Assembly (NCBI GenBank): GCA_019321725.1
Contig: JAGSPU010001660.1
Span: 1-64,000, forward strand
Reading direction: 5' to 3'
DNA: 64,000 nucleotides
From: Paulownia fortunei
Lineage: Eukaryota; Streptophyta; Magnoliopsida; Lamiales; Paulowniaceae
Under the pieces are notes generated by a model, which saw only the letters and a program-made list of their open reading frames with translations, was not told where the DNA came from and did no database searches. Positions 38,670 through 51,233 of this stretch are shown here, in pieces (position 1 is the stretch's first letter; every line of letters begins with the position of its first letter). Made by a program: the position numbers and the translations under genes.

Positions 38670-41600
38670 CTAAGAGCAGCAACCACCGGTAGGAGGTGTC
38701 TGATGTTCTTGCTTCTGTTTTAAGATATTTCTCTTGACAGTTGATCCTTCTTCAAGTAGTCTGGGCACCTCCATTATCTGGGGAAAAGGGAAACTTCATT
38801 TAATAACAAGACAAGTAATTATCTCTAGACTCAAGGAAACAAGAGCCTTAAGCTCGACCAACTGCAGTAAAACAAGCTTTTTGGACTGAAGCCCCCCCAC
38901 CCCCACCCCCCCAAAAAAAAACCCAAGGATAAAGGTTCAGGCCCTAATTATAGGACTCTATAACATAGTCAAAAAATCGATATCACGGCTGAGTTCTCTA
39001 TAGAATAAAATCAATAGTAATGCATTTGTCTACCTTCAGTACAAGCTCTTCAAAACATTGCTCCACATTTTCTCGAGTTTTAGCACTACATTCAAAAAAT
39101 TGACACCCAAGCTCTTTCGCCAGGGTTGTCCCCTCTTCCCTACTCACAACTCGCTCAGATTCCTGAAACAGCAGTATCGTTGCAAAAAAAGTGATTAAAA
39201 AGTGTGAAACAGAAAACAGTCCAACTGAATTAATAATCAGTGAAAAGAGAGTGAAATTGTAACAGAACAGAACAATGGAATAAAACCACATACAGTATTA
39301 TACTGCCAATTAGCAACCAAATCATTTATCTATGCAAAATTAACCAACGACACCAGCTACGAATGTGCTCTATCTGAACATGGGAGACAGTGATAAACTT
39401 ACTCACAGAAATAAACTCACACACTTCTGTGAGCAAATGAAGTATATGATTCACCTACTTTCTGATAAATGACGAATTGTTATTTATTCTCCTACTTATT
39501 GTCTACTTATATTTCCTAGACACCAGAGTCATGAGCACTAGCTACATCCAAGAGATGAAACAGAGATGATATGAATAATTAACAAAAGCAGGCCGCTTTC
39601 AAATAATTTTTGCAAGCATGAAAGGAAATGGAAAATGCGGCAAGAGATGACGAGAAAGCAAGAGAGAAAGGGACTAACTCTATCAACTTTGTTTCCAACA
39701 AGCATCTTGATGCAATCCTCATTAGTGGAGTACAGTTCCAGTTCTTTTGCCCATACATCAGATAAGTTTGTAAAGGTATTTCTCCTTGTTACATCATAAA
39801 CTACAAATGGTACAGAAAGTTAACCAATGAATAGTATGAGACATAAAAAACTAAAACTTTTATAAGTACCAATCTAACCACAAAGGTGTCCATAATACTA
39901 CAAAACTACATTCATAGAGGAAATCAACCAGTGCAAATGATAGCCACTTGGTTTCACCTATTTATCTCTTTTCAGTTCATTTGTTTTTATCTCTGTGTTA
40001 TAACAAATGAATAGAAGATGAAATTAGTTCTCCGCTTTTTCTCAATCAGATTTCTGCATGCTCCAATTACAGCTTAAGTAAAGCCAATTTCCCAACTGGA
40101 TTCTCTAAATGATTAACTATAGATTGCTAACGGTTGTAATAGTCTCATAGTAAGTGTGGATGAAATGAGGAGCTGACTAGCAGGAAGTTGTGAGATTTTG
40201 ATACTCTAATTGTAATTGCAAATTAGGCAGGACATGGAAATTGGTCTGCTGAAATAAACAAGGACCAATAATTCTGTTGCATGCATTCTCTAACAAATAT
40301 AAGAAATCATAATAATTTAGGAGAAATAGGTGCCTCTTCAGTAATCTTCAGTAGCAAGAAAAACGAAATTTTGGCAACGCGCCGGTAGTTTTTTCTTACA
40401 ATAATGTTACTAGCTCTAAATGATCATCGGGGAAGGTTGACATTTCTACCATGTAATACATAAAAGGGATCAGTCAATGACACTAATGCAAGAAAGTTAT
40501 TTAGGTTTATTCGTGGCTTACCGAGAATGATCCCATGTGCACCTCTATAGTATGAGCTTGTTAATGTCCTGAACCTCTCTTGTCCAGCTGCAAAAGAAGT
40601 AAAAAAACGACAGAAGCGTCATTCTCAGACATGTTAATCTCGGAATGAGAAAAAGAAAGTCCCACAAATCCACTTAGATTCCTCTTCAAGAGGATTAAAT
40701 CAAATTCAAGATCATCGAAAAGTTCTTACCTGTGTCCCAAATTGTAAGCTTCAATCTTTTCTCACCAACTGTGAGAAACTTGATCTTAAAATCCACACCT
40801 AGAAAGTGAATAAAGGAGGGAGACAAAAACAAAGAGAATTTATTCATTTTCAGTTGAATAATTTAGAAATTTTAATTTTTAATATACCATAAATTAGACT
40901 GGAATAAGTACTAATGTCAAAGTATTTTTGAAAACTAAGAAATAGGGTGTGTTAATTCGAAAAACTCAATAATTCCTTAAGCAATGTTTCGTAAGTTAAA
41001 CAGCCATAAAGGAAGGGCAGAACTAGTGTACAAAGGGTGATTTGACTTTTGCTTCATTTATTTGACAGCTTATAATTCCAAATTCCCTACCTAGACAATA
41101 CAACGTGTCTAAGATTTGTATACAATCAGCTTCAGCATTTTTCTTAATTGTATTTGCCTAAAGTTGAGATGTAACTCTAGTCAAAGCTTGTATGAGAATG
41201 AATACAACTAATCAAGTAAAGGTCACATAACTTGATCGAATCGGATGTAGTTTTTACTCATATGACATAGTTACTCAACATCCTAATCAAGATACAAAGA
41301 CGTACAATAAGCATCATAAACCAGCAAGCATAAAAGAATTCACATAAATGGCGCCATACGAGCCACATGATCAAAATATTGGCTATTCGAACCCACAACA
41401 AAATGTCAACAGCAGCATCTAGGATCAAATTCAATACAGTACTACACAAAATTCAAACAATTCCCACCAACACAATTCATAAATCTACCAACTAAAAAAT
41501 TGGAAGCTGGAGATCACAACTTGAACAAATTTCACACTTCGCTCAAGCTTGACAATCAAACACAAATTTCACCATTTACAGCACAAAGAGACTAAGCAGA

Positions 41601-41746
41601 GAAATACCTATGGTAGGGGAAAGATCGTCAACTACGTTAGAAATGAAACTGACGAGCAGGCTGCTCTTGCCGACAGCGGAATCTCCGACGAGCAAGATCT
41701 TGAACGACAGATCGTAGTTGCTCTGCCCCTGCCCCGAAGTCCCCAT
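38670..41746 (-). CDS. RABC: Rab GTPase, RabC (Rab18) class
   Basis: Six exons on the minus strand: 41746-41608, 40798-40730, 40587-40522, 39800-39679, 39162-39034 and 38777-38670. The 210-residue frame is unbroken. All nucleotide-binding boxes are present: GDSAVGKSS (P-loop, about residues 21-29), SPTIGVDF (switch I), [19 protein letters not shown] (switch II), NKVDRESER and ECSAK. The C-terminus ends GGCCS, a di-cysteine context for prenylation. The [20 protein letters not shown] start and the [10 protein letters not shown] and [20 protein letters not shown] segments fit the plant RabC/Rab18 class. It should cycle between GTP and GDP states on membranes; Rab18 relatives act at the ER, lipid droplets and peroxisomes. 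A TATATATAG element lies about 250 bases upstream (about 41998-42004). Confidence 0.92.
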
Positions 41747-42009
41747 CCAAATATCTTACTTTCTTTTTCTAGAAAATAATATACTCTCTTTCCTTCTTTC
41801 TGTCTCTCTCTATCTCTCTATATATATATACACACAAAAAAAACCCAGAAATATTCTGTTTCCTTCTCACACTGTCTCTATTTTGTTGCTGCTCAACAAC
41901 TGTAACAGTGACAATGTGAAATCAAATAAGAGAGAATGAACTCAAAAGGCAGGCAGATGAGAAGCTTTTCTGCCATCACTAACTTAGCTTTCCCTCTATA
42001 TATAGCTAC

Positions 42010-44270
42010 AGTGCACATACAATATGAATAGATACAGTCTGCTTGTATGTATAGAAAGAGAAAGTGGACGGGAACGGTTAGCAGAAGACAACGTTATTCT
42101 TTTCTTTTTCTTGTGCGCTCGGACTCAGATGCGATTTCCCTTTTTGCGCGAAAGGCAACGCAACGTGGGATTTTATCTTTGACGGTGACCGTGACTCTTG
42201 TCAGATGGTATACATGTAATAAAAGGGAAAGATGGGGGTGATATGTTAGAAGTCAGAGAGCAATAATGGATTGGGCTCCATAGGGGTTGCTTTTGGTGGG
42301 CCTTTGTTGCAATAGTGGAGTTGTGTTCTTAAGGGCCCATGTTGTCTTACTGGGTCTTTTAAAGGACCATTGATATTTGGTCAGATGTACTTTTTATCAT
42401 GTTTTAAATTAATAAAAAAAATATAATAATTGTTTGAGAGAGCTATAAACAAAATGACTAATGAAACAACTTTTGTTAATTTTAAAAATTATTAATGACA
42501 TAAATATTTGATCATATTCTGGACGCAATTGTTACAAATCTATTTTAAGAGTCTCATTAATCCTGTTTTCTTTTCTTTTTTTGGTAGAATATGAGAAATG
42601 TTGAGGATTCAACAATCTCAAACTTGTTTATTTTTACAACCTATATAACAACAAAACTTGAGTATAATTTATTCTTACTTATATAACGCTGAACATATTA
42701 GGATTAATTATTTAGGCTTAAGATAAAATCTTGGACATCAATTAAGTGCCCATTTTTAATTGTAAAATCTTGGCCCCATATCAAGGCAGTGACATATTTT
42801 AGTCCTTGGTAGTCCCAACAAAAGGAAAAGAGAAAGAGCAAATTAAATCTGTCTAAACATAATTTTCAGGGTCACTAATCATAGTTATTTCCGTATTATG
42901 AAGTAGTTTGGTCCTGTCATGATTGCAATTGGACATCAGTGCATTGGCTTCAAATACATATTTGACAAATAAAACAAGGGAAATTTCCAATTAAAAGGAA
43001 AAGAAAAGGATGTGACCAGAATATTTTTTTTGAAAAATAAGTGTTGAGTTAGTTTTGGTGCATGCATCCATTTCTTTATAATGCAAGGGAGCAGCTGATG
43101 AGCCTCTGTCAGAGTGACCAGTGGCAGTGTCACCATCAGCAACCCCATTTTGTGTGTGACCAGACACCTAAATGAAGCTTTTGTAACAAGGGAACAAGGG
43201 GCTTTTGAACATGGAGGAGCATTCCGAAAATTGTGTTTTCTTTCTTGGTATCGATTGTTAGATATAGCCTATAGGTGTTAAGACATTCTTAAATTTAAAA
43301 TGTTGTTTAATGTCTTATCTTAAAAATTTCAAGTTTGAAAAATTAAAAATTATGTATTTTTATTAGAACAAAATTCTTTATTTTAGTATTCTAACTCTCT
43401 TCCTATGGTTCTCATCGTGTATCCTTTTCTTTTCTTTTTATTTTTTTGACTTGTGTCAGACCCAAATGAAGTCTAAAACTCATAAACATGTGTAATATAG
43501 GTTTGAACAGGGCAAAACATGAAAAAAAAATTATAAATTCAGTTTGAATTTATAATTATCAAGCTTAATAATATTTGAGGTCAGAGTCATTGACCTTTGG
43601 ATATGAGGGTTGGTTTTGCTTATGTGATGTAGACAGTGGACATAAGTGGAATGCATGATCCATCTTATGAAGGCAAAGCCACAAGATATCCTACAAACTA
43701 TAAAGAATTCATCCAGCACTCAGTTGCAGTTGAGTTTAGGCTTCCTACTGTACACTACAAATCCAATCAGGGAAACTTGGCATATCACTGGAGAGTCGAC
43801 TGGAATGTCAACATTTGAATTTGTCACCAATCACCCAAACAAGGAAATGAAGACGACCAAAAAAATGCCAAACACAATGATATAGAAAAGATACCTTTGA
43901 ATTCGTTCAAAGACTTGCTTGAATCTTCCTCCTTCAAAGGAAAGACTGGTTTACTTCACATTTAGAAACTCCAATCACAATATATATAATCACAATTCCC
44001 CATACCAAATTGCTAACTATAATCTAATTCCACAAATGAGAGAAATGAAACGAAGATAATTCGGCGCTAATATGCTCTTTATTAATAGCTTAGCAACTAA
44101 ACAACAGTTACATGTTCCCAGTTCAGAATGAACAGTTCCCTTAATATACCTATTTTCAAGGTTCATCTCATCAGTGCAAGACATTAGAAACAAAAAAACT
44201 AGGAAGACATACATCACACAAGAAAGACCAATCCCAGAAAGAACTTGTATCTTAGAGCTGAAATATGATT
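42010..44270. other. Intergenic spacer
   Basis: About 2.2 kb upstream of RabC and downstream of RPS16. A frame at 43636-43885 has a fairly balanced composition but no motif I recognise and no clear promoter. I see no RNA gene. Confidence 0.5.
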
Positions 44271-44279
44271 TGAGGCTCA

Positions 44280-45760
44280 TTAAGAACTTGAACTCTCGTC
44301 CTCGTCAACTTCATTAATTTTAGGGTCCTCTTCTGATTCAACACTATCTTGTTTTCCCTGTGTCATAACACGTCCGGTCATTGGATCAACTGGCCGCATG
44401 TCTCGTGGGCCTCCTTTTCGTCCCATTGCCAGCATTGGTGGTGGGGGTAACAAGCCTGTTCGGAAGAGAAGGCGCTGAACAGGTTCCGAGGGCTGTGCAC
44501 CAACAGAAAGCCAATACCTGTATGGGGATTGGAGACATCAGGAGATACGAAAAAGAAGTATTCATGCATTTTGGTGAACAAAAAAATTTACTTCCAGATT
44601 ATGATATGGATCTACCAAATTCTAGGCTGGCAGCTTCAACAAATCTTAGAAGTTGGTTGTCTGGTGGCAATGCCAAGGCCTCAACAGCATGGATTGAAGC
44701 AAGTTATGTTGCACATTAGACATGTGATAACTGACAGCAGTTACAAGATGTGCAGACTACCCTCAGCATGCAATAAAACCCTTTTGAGCATATGAATGAG
44801 CTCACTATTGCCCATCTGATGTTACTTGGGAGGGAACATGGAGAAGAGGGACTTTGAATTGAAAATAAAGAGAACTATTAGGAGGTATATATTACCACAG
44901 CTCCGCATTTTTCATCAGAACCATGAAGAGTGAGTTAGTAAAGCAACTTTATCATAATCAGACCATGTTTCAGACTATGTCAATACACAAGTTAGCCAAA
45001 ATTCAAGAAAATGCCAATATTTAATAACGCAAAGCAAAAAATCGGTAAAGGGATGCATTCCATAAAGTTCTCAAAAACAAGTTTGCAGGACGCAACCAGT
45101 TCTTCCTCATAAATAGTAAAGAACAGATAAATGGAAAGTTCAAGAGACTTATCTCAATAAGCTTAAAATATAAACAACAGAATAAAAGAAGCACAGAAAA
45201 AACTTCATGTATCCTTAGAGTCAAAGTCACTTTTCAGAAATTAAGCAACCTGAAAATTACAACTCAGATTTTAAACCACTTACTTCACTCTGTCGAAGTT
45301 AATACCCATTCTTTTACCGCCATCTTGACCTGCATGATTCCGCAAATTAAAATTAATTAGCAGCGTTTTTTGATAAAAGGTACTACCAGCTTCAGTCAAC
45401 TTCCAAATGAAAATGAGTATGAAATTATAAAGGTAGGTCAAGTCTGGTAGCATGGAATTTGAGGATCAGAACTGCTAATCAAGAAAATTCAATCCAAATA
45501 CAGATGGATTCCAAGGTCAGGGCTCCAATTCGATGCTACTACAAGACTCAAACTTTGCATATCCGTGTGTAACTAACAATACCTGAAAAATTAATCGAGA
45601 AGTGGGGTGGGTTTGAGATTTTAGAATTACCAGGAAGGGGGTTGTAGTAACCCAAGACTTCCAAATGCTTGCCGTCCCTTGGGGATCTGCTATCCGCCGC
45701 CATCACTCTGTAGAACGGCTTGTTCCGACATCCCAATCTCGACAGCCGCAAACGAACCAC

Positions 45761-45763
<3 letters not shown>
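44280..45763 (-). CDS. RPS16: Ribosomal protein S16, nuclear-encoded organellar form
   Basis: Three exons on the minus strand: 45763-45631, 45329-45284 and 44517-44280. The 138-residue frame is unbroken. The bS16 core is clear: [60 protein letters not shown] and [15 protein letters not shown] plant-type C-terminal extension follows ([18 protein letters not shown]) with an acidic end. There is no N-terminal extension before the bS16 core. That agrees with plant nuclear RPS16 proteins reported to reach mitochondria and plastids without a cleaved presequence. It belongs to the small ribosomal subunit. A (GA)16 tract abuts the start codon. The gene is divergent from SF3A2, about 1.04 kb between start codons. 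Confidence 0.93.

Positions 45764-45795
<32 letters not shown>
45764..45795 (-). repeat. (GA)16 tract touching the RPS16 start codon
   Basis: On the coding strand the leader ends in uninterrupted GA units directly followed by ATG. On the plus strand it appears as (TC)16. Such tracts in plant leaders can bind BBR/BPC (GAGA-binding) proteins. Confidence 0.9.
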
Positions 45796-45797
<2 letters not shown>

Positions 45798-46805
45798 CCT
45801 ACTGTGTGTGTGAGAGTGGAGTCTGGTCTGGTGTATCAACTATGGACGCCGCTATGTGAACAGAGGGGTGGAGGAGGGTTTTGAGGGTGGGTTTGTTTCT
45901 TTCGGGCAGAACTGATTAAACGAAATGAGGGACGACGTCGTACCACTGTATAATGGCTATCCTTGCTTGTTTTAAGGTTTTCTAATAAATGAATGAGGAA
46001 ATGTTTTCAGAAAATTTCAATTAAAATATACGCATCAATATAATAACAGTTATTTATTTAAAAGTAAATTCATATACTTCACTAGAAAATAACTGAAAAA
46101 ACAATTTCAAAATTAATTATAAAGAAGTATGCTTATTGGTCAAAATAACAAATAAAGAGAAGAGTGGGTACTACTACTGTGTTTGGCAGCATTTGTGGAT
46201 GGATCTTTGTGACGCATGTATTTGTAAATTTCAATTTTATATGAGTCTAAAGTTGAGTTATTTGAAATCTATATAGTCTGCCTATGTTATTATTATTGTG
46301 GATAAAAAATTTGGATAAAAAATATTAGAAGCAATCAACTTTATATATTTTTAAATTTTAGTTATATAAAGTCTAATATATTTTGTGAAATTTAGCTCCT
46401 TGTTCAACAAAAACATAACATAACTTATAAATATTTACTTCTCTTGAAATTAATATTGAAAAATTCCATGACTCACATGGTAACATGTATTTTTGCACTG
46501 TAATTACTATTTCCACGGATTCCAATTCAGACAACATCAAAATTCCGATAGCATGACTACAATTTTGATTAGCTGGACTATAGCAAATCCGGCCCAAATC
46601 GTTGACAACCCAGTGGATCGAAATCAATTTGGGTTTCCATAATAGGCCCAATTTATGAACAGTAGTTGGACCAATTTGTTGAACCGCCCACTAACCGAAC
46701 TCATAATTTCATAAATCCCCAAAAGTATCTACGCTTCCCCTCGCAAGCTCTCTCCATCTTTTCCTTCCGGCAGATTCATTCAGTGGGGATAACGAAGCAA
46801 CAGAA
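45796..46805. promoter_or_regulatory. Divergent promoter region of RPS16 and SF3A2
   Basis: About 1 kb between divergent start codons. It contains the ACGACGTCGT palindrome at 45932-45941 on the RPS16 side and an AT-rich middle. I see no gene inside it. Confidence 0.5.
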
Positions 46806-49800
46806 ATGGACAGAGAATGGGGTTCGAAGCCTGGAAGCGGAGGCGCCGCCTCCGCCCAGAATGAGGCCATCGACCGCCGCGAGCGTCTCCGCAGACTGGC
46901 TCTCGAAACTATCGATTTAGCTAAAGATCCCTATTTCATGCGCAACCACCTCGGAAGGTAAAACCCTAGAATTCCTACACCTAGTTAGTAGGGCTTTCTT
47001 CTTTGAATCGTGTTTTTTTTCTCTGCGACGTGGTAATTAGCATTGTGGCAGCTTAATTGATTCGTTTATATTTTTGTTTTGTGATAAATAATTGTTTTAC
47101 AGCTACGAGTGTAAGCTCTGTTTGACATTGCACAACAATGAGGGGAATTACTTGGCGCACACACAGGGGAAGCGTCACCAGACTAACTTGGCTAAGCGAG
47201 CGGCTCGTGAAGCCAAAGAAGCTCCCGCTCAGCCACAGCCTCACAAGCGCAAAATTGCCCTGAAGAAAATCGGTAACTTAATCCAATTTCATTTTATCAA
47301 TTTACTTTGTTGATGAATTGCAGCTTTAAATGTTGTTTCCTTCGCCTGGGCTTTTAAAAGTGTTGCCTTTCTTTTTCACCTTGTCATTGAAATTTATAGG
47401 TACCCTAGAATGATAGGTTGTAGTTTCTGTGCGTTCTTGAGAAGCCATGATTTGATATATATTCCTTCTTTTTTTCCGTGGATGACTCAGAAGAATCTTA
47501 GCTGTCTAGAAATGGTGAATTTGGTGTTGTTAGATGTCTGTTTTCCATGTCAGATTGCTTCCAGACTGTTTTTGTAATGCATTAATTGGCTGCCTATGTT
47601 TGGGAAAAGAAAATTTTTGGATTCTTTAGTTCTACCTTGTATAATGAAGCTTTAATTTTTCAACACATTTCGTTTAATGTAAAGTGAATATGGGAATTTC
47701 TTTAATTTTACCTTCCTGTCCTCTATTTGTTAAACTCTTTCTTGTTGTGGCAGTTAAAATTGGTAGACCTGGATATCGGGTGACTAAGCAGTTTGACCCG
47801 GAGACTAAGCAGAGGTCATTGCTTTTCCAGGTATGCATTCAGCCCTTCTCATCTGTTATATTTTGTACAAGTTAAAACCAGTCCATGCTCGATTATATAT
47901 CTTCTTGGGAAAACATATTGCACACAAGTAAAAGTTATTCTTTTTGTGTTCTGTTCTTCTAGTTAGTTTTTGAAGGTTTTACATATCTCCAGCACTTGAA
48001 TGCGAGGTCATTACTATGAGTTCATTTTTGTGTGCATTTAGCTTTGTCATTGATTATGCAGACCTCGGCCTGCATTGCATGATGCACGATTTGTATCAGA
48101 TACATTGATACAAGGGGACACATTTGTTTAGTATTTTTACTGTGATTTTGATATGTAAATTCATGTCAAGTACTGGTGCATAGACATGACTTTGTTTAGT
48201 GACTGATGCCTGTTGACAGAAGAAGGAGAATTAAGGAGTAGGAGGGTATAGTTATTTCATCTTTGCATCTTTTTGGATTGAGATATGTGGTCGTGTTGTT
48301 TCTATATGTTGGGTGATGGCAGAAATGATGTTGTTCCATGATTCAGTCAGAGCAATTCCTAGCAACTTAGTCTTAACTTTTGGGACTTCCAGCCAAAATT
48401 TGTTCCAGTATTACTTGCTGACGAAACTTGGATCATGTACGTGATATTTGTTGATGTGTGTCCTGAATAATTTTTATTACTTGGTAATTTTGCAGATAGA
48501 GTATCCTGAAATTGAAGATAATACAAAGCCAAGGCATCGGTTTATGTCATCCTTTGAGCAGGTACCTTCCATCATTGCGGACGGCTTTTTGTATGAAATA
48601 TCTCATTCCAATGGTTTTATGCTGATTCTCTTTTTCCCTACATGTGCATGTTGAATGTACTTACGCTTCTTTTAATGCAATATGCAGAAAATTCAACCGT
48701 TTGATAAAAGATATCAGTATCTTCTGTTTGCTGCGGAACCATATGAAATTATAGCTTTTAAGGTAATAATTCATGCCCATTTATATGGAATTCTAAACGC
48801 AGCATTCATGGTTAATTACACTGTCTCAATGTTTATCTTGTAGGTTCCAAGTACAGAGATTGATAAATCAACTCCCAAGTTCTTCTCCCACTGGGATCCA
48901 GACTCAAAGATGTTCACGGTATGCATGCATGTTTCCTCTTCTTTTTGAATTTGCATGTTGCAGTGTTAAAGATTAACAGTCAACTTGGTCCTATCCTATA
49001 TGATGCATCTAACTTGGTTTGGGGTTAAATGGTGAAGACTATGCATGCCACCTCTTCTTTAGATTTATTTACAGTGAGGTCTACTTAATTCACTATAATT
49101 CACCCTTGTAGTTTTAGAAGTGAAGGTTTAGTGGCCTGCATTAATTTGGTATATATGTCAATTTGGGATTATTTGCCCTTGTGCAACAGCTAGTTGTTAA
49201 TGGTGGTAATCCATAGATTCTTGCAAAATGATTTATAGAATCCTAAGTGCAATAAACTAGGTCTGCTCCATCCGGATAAATGCAGTTTTATTCACTTCTA
49301 GACAGATATAATGCTGATGATTTTTATTATTCATCTTGAGCTGGACCAGCATACCTTCAGGATCTTATGACATAGTGACAATGTTTTGTGGGATGTTTGA
49401 ATGTGCAGTTGCAGTTGTACTTCAAGACAAAGCCACCAGAGGCAAATAAACCTCAACCTGCTCCTGCAGCTAATGGGACTGCAGCTCCTGGTGCCCCACC
49501 TAGGCCTTTGCCTCCACCACCCCAGGCTCCTCCGCCGCCACCACCCCAAGGACCCCTCCGGCCGCACCAACTGGAAATCCTCCTCGGCCTCCATCATCTA
49601 TACCAGGATCCTTGCCTCTCCCTCCTCCTATGGCCAATGGACCGAGGCCTATGCCTCCAGGCGGAAATTTGCCTGCTCCACCGCCTCCCCCAGTCGGCAG
49701 TGGTCCTATGTCAAATTTTACCCCTGGTGCTCAAATGGGAAGGCCTCCTATGCTGTCTCCTCAAGGGTTCCCAGGGCAACAAATGCAGGGCCAGGGGTTA

Positions 49801-49833
49801 TACCCGCCCCCTCCACCTCCTAACATGGGTTGA
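46806..49833 (+). CDS. SF3A2: Splicing factor 3A subunit 2 (SF3A66/SAP62/Prp11), one frame break
   Basis: Seven exons: 46806-46957, 47103-47272, 47754-47830, 48496-48561, 48688-48762, 48844-48918 and 49409-49833. The expected length is 346 residues. The N-terminus reads MDREWGSKPGSGGAASAQNE, then RRERLRRLALETIDLAKDPY. The matrin-type zinc finger follows (YECKLCLTLHNNEGNYLAH, TQGKRHQTNLAKRAARE). Conserved segments continue: KIGRPGYRVTKQFDPETKQR, IEYPEIEDNTKPRHRFMSSF and YLLFAAEPYEIIAFKVPS. A Pro-rich tail ends PPPPPPNMG. It is part of the SF3a complex of U2 snRNP and helps select branch points in the nucleus. In the tail one base is missing at about 49552-49557 (GGACCCCTCC), where the frame leaves Pro-rich sequence and another frame resumes it to the natural stop. 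With one base restored, exon 7 is 426 bases, an exact multiple of three. As an essential gene, this is more likely an assembly error than a defect. Confidence 0.92.
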
Positions 49834-49839
49834 GTCTGT

Positions 49840-51230
49840 CACGCATTCTGTGTGACATCACAAGCAGATATGCATCAGTATCATGTTATTTCATTTAAAC
49901 AAACCGAAATCTACAATTACAAACGGCCTTCATCACCAAATGTGTTATTAAGATGGGGGCCGGTAGAAATTTTGTTGAAGATGGTGTGTGTTAAACAAAT
50001 AGCAGTTGATGGTAGTTTATTATGATTGCAATTGAAGTTCAGAGTTTGATTTGCGCAACATTTGCCAAGCCACTCTACATGTGAAGGCAAAATGGCCTTG
50101 ATTCATTTCGTAGCCTTTGGGTAAGAAAAGAAGCTATGAGCATAAGTTGTTCAAGTTGTATCAGGATAAGACCCTGTAGCCTCGTAAAAAAAGCGCTATG
50201 TAGCTGATTAAGACAATTAAAAAAAGCGCTATGAAGTTTACGAGTCCTGTCTCGCGAATTCAACCAGACTAATCAAACAGTCAAGAAAACATCGTGTTGT
50301 ATCTAAGCATATATATGCCAACTAATCTGACATATCTTCCCTTTCTCGAGCTGCCCTTTCAAATTGTGACAACCACAAATTGAAATATCCAGTGTGACAG
50401 CGGTAGCAATTGACCAATTGTGTGCACCTTAGGAGCCCGTTTGAAAAATAATCAAGAAAACATTTACCACATAAATCAAGATGTAAATTAATTGTGATTT
50501 TAAAGAGGTTTTAGACTCTAGTCGCTAGACATCACAACTGCTAGGATATGATAGGCTTTATGTGAGTCATTAGAGGTCGTAATTTCTCAATGACTCCGAA
50601 GTCCTGATATCTCATAAGAGTAATATGTGATTTGATTCATTTTCATACTTGAATCAATTTAAAACAATCCAAAAGGAACTAGCCTTTAGCCTTTGGCTAC
50701 GACAAACTTGAATGTGACAAAAGCAAACTGCAGATCAGAATTCTGAGACTAGACACTCCAGTATTAATTGAATATCATGTTTCTCAGAAGATAGGCTAGG
50801 CTACATCTATCTGAAAAACTATTAACACATACGGCCATGATTCTTCAATGCAGCTGTCTATGATCAATGCATATGATTTATTTGCAGGCCATCTACTGCC
50901 ATGTAGTTGGGTGAGAGAGATGTTTTGATGTTAAACGCTAAGGCACCCCATACTCGTGCCAACACACAACAAAATTGAGTTGCTGATTAGATAGAAATGA
51001 CATTGAAAATTTATTTACCAAGGTTAGTTGCAAAAGACAAGAACAAAATTACAGAATTTACGCATGAACTCAGAAACAAGTAAATCAGCTCTGCTTAACC
51101 TCATTACATACAATAGTACATGCTCCACATATTTTGAGCCAGTCGAAGATTCCACTGGCTACTTTTTAGAGGGTTGATGGGAAGAAAAAGGACTTTTTAG
51201 TTGGCTGCAAGGGCAAGAAGTCACTCTGGT
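49840..51230. other. Spacer between convergent SF3A2 and PIP5K9-like genes
   Basis: Holds the two 3' UTRs and AT-rich spacer; no further gene is visible. A short direct repeat, AAAAAAGCGCTATG, occurs at about 50186 and about 50219. Confidence 0.5.
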
Positions 51231-51233
51231 CTT

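Noticed and set aside
49409..49833. Reading the SF3A2 tail break as a natural alternative C-terminus
   Set aside because: The shifted frame loses the Pro-rich pattern at once, while the restored frame continues it to a stop. One missing base explains everything.
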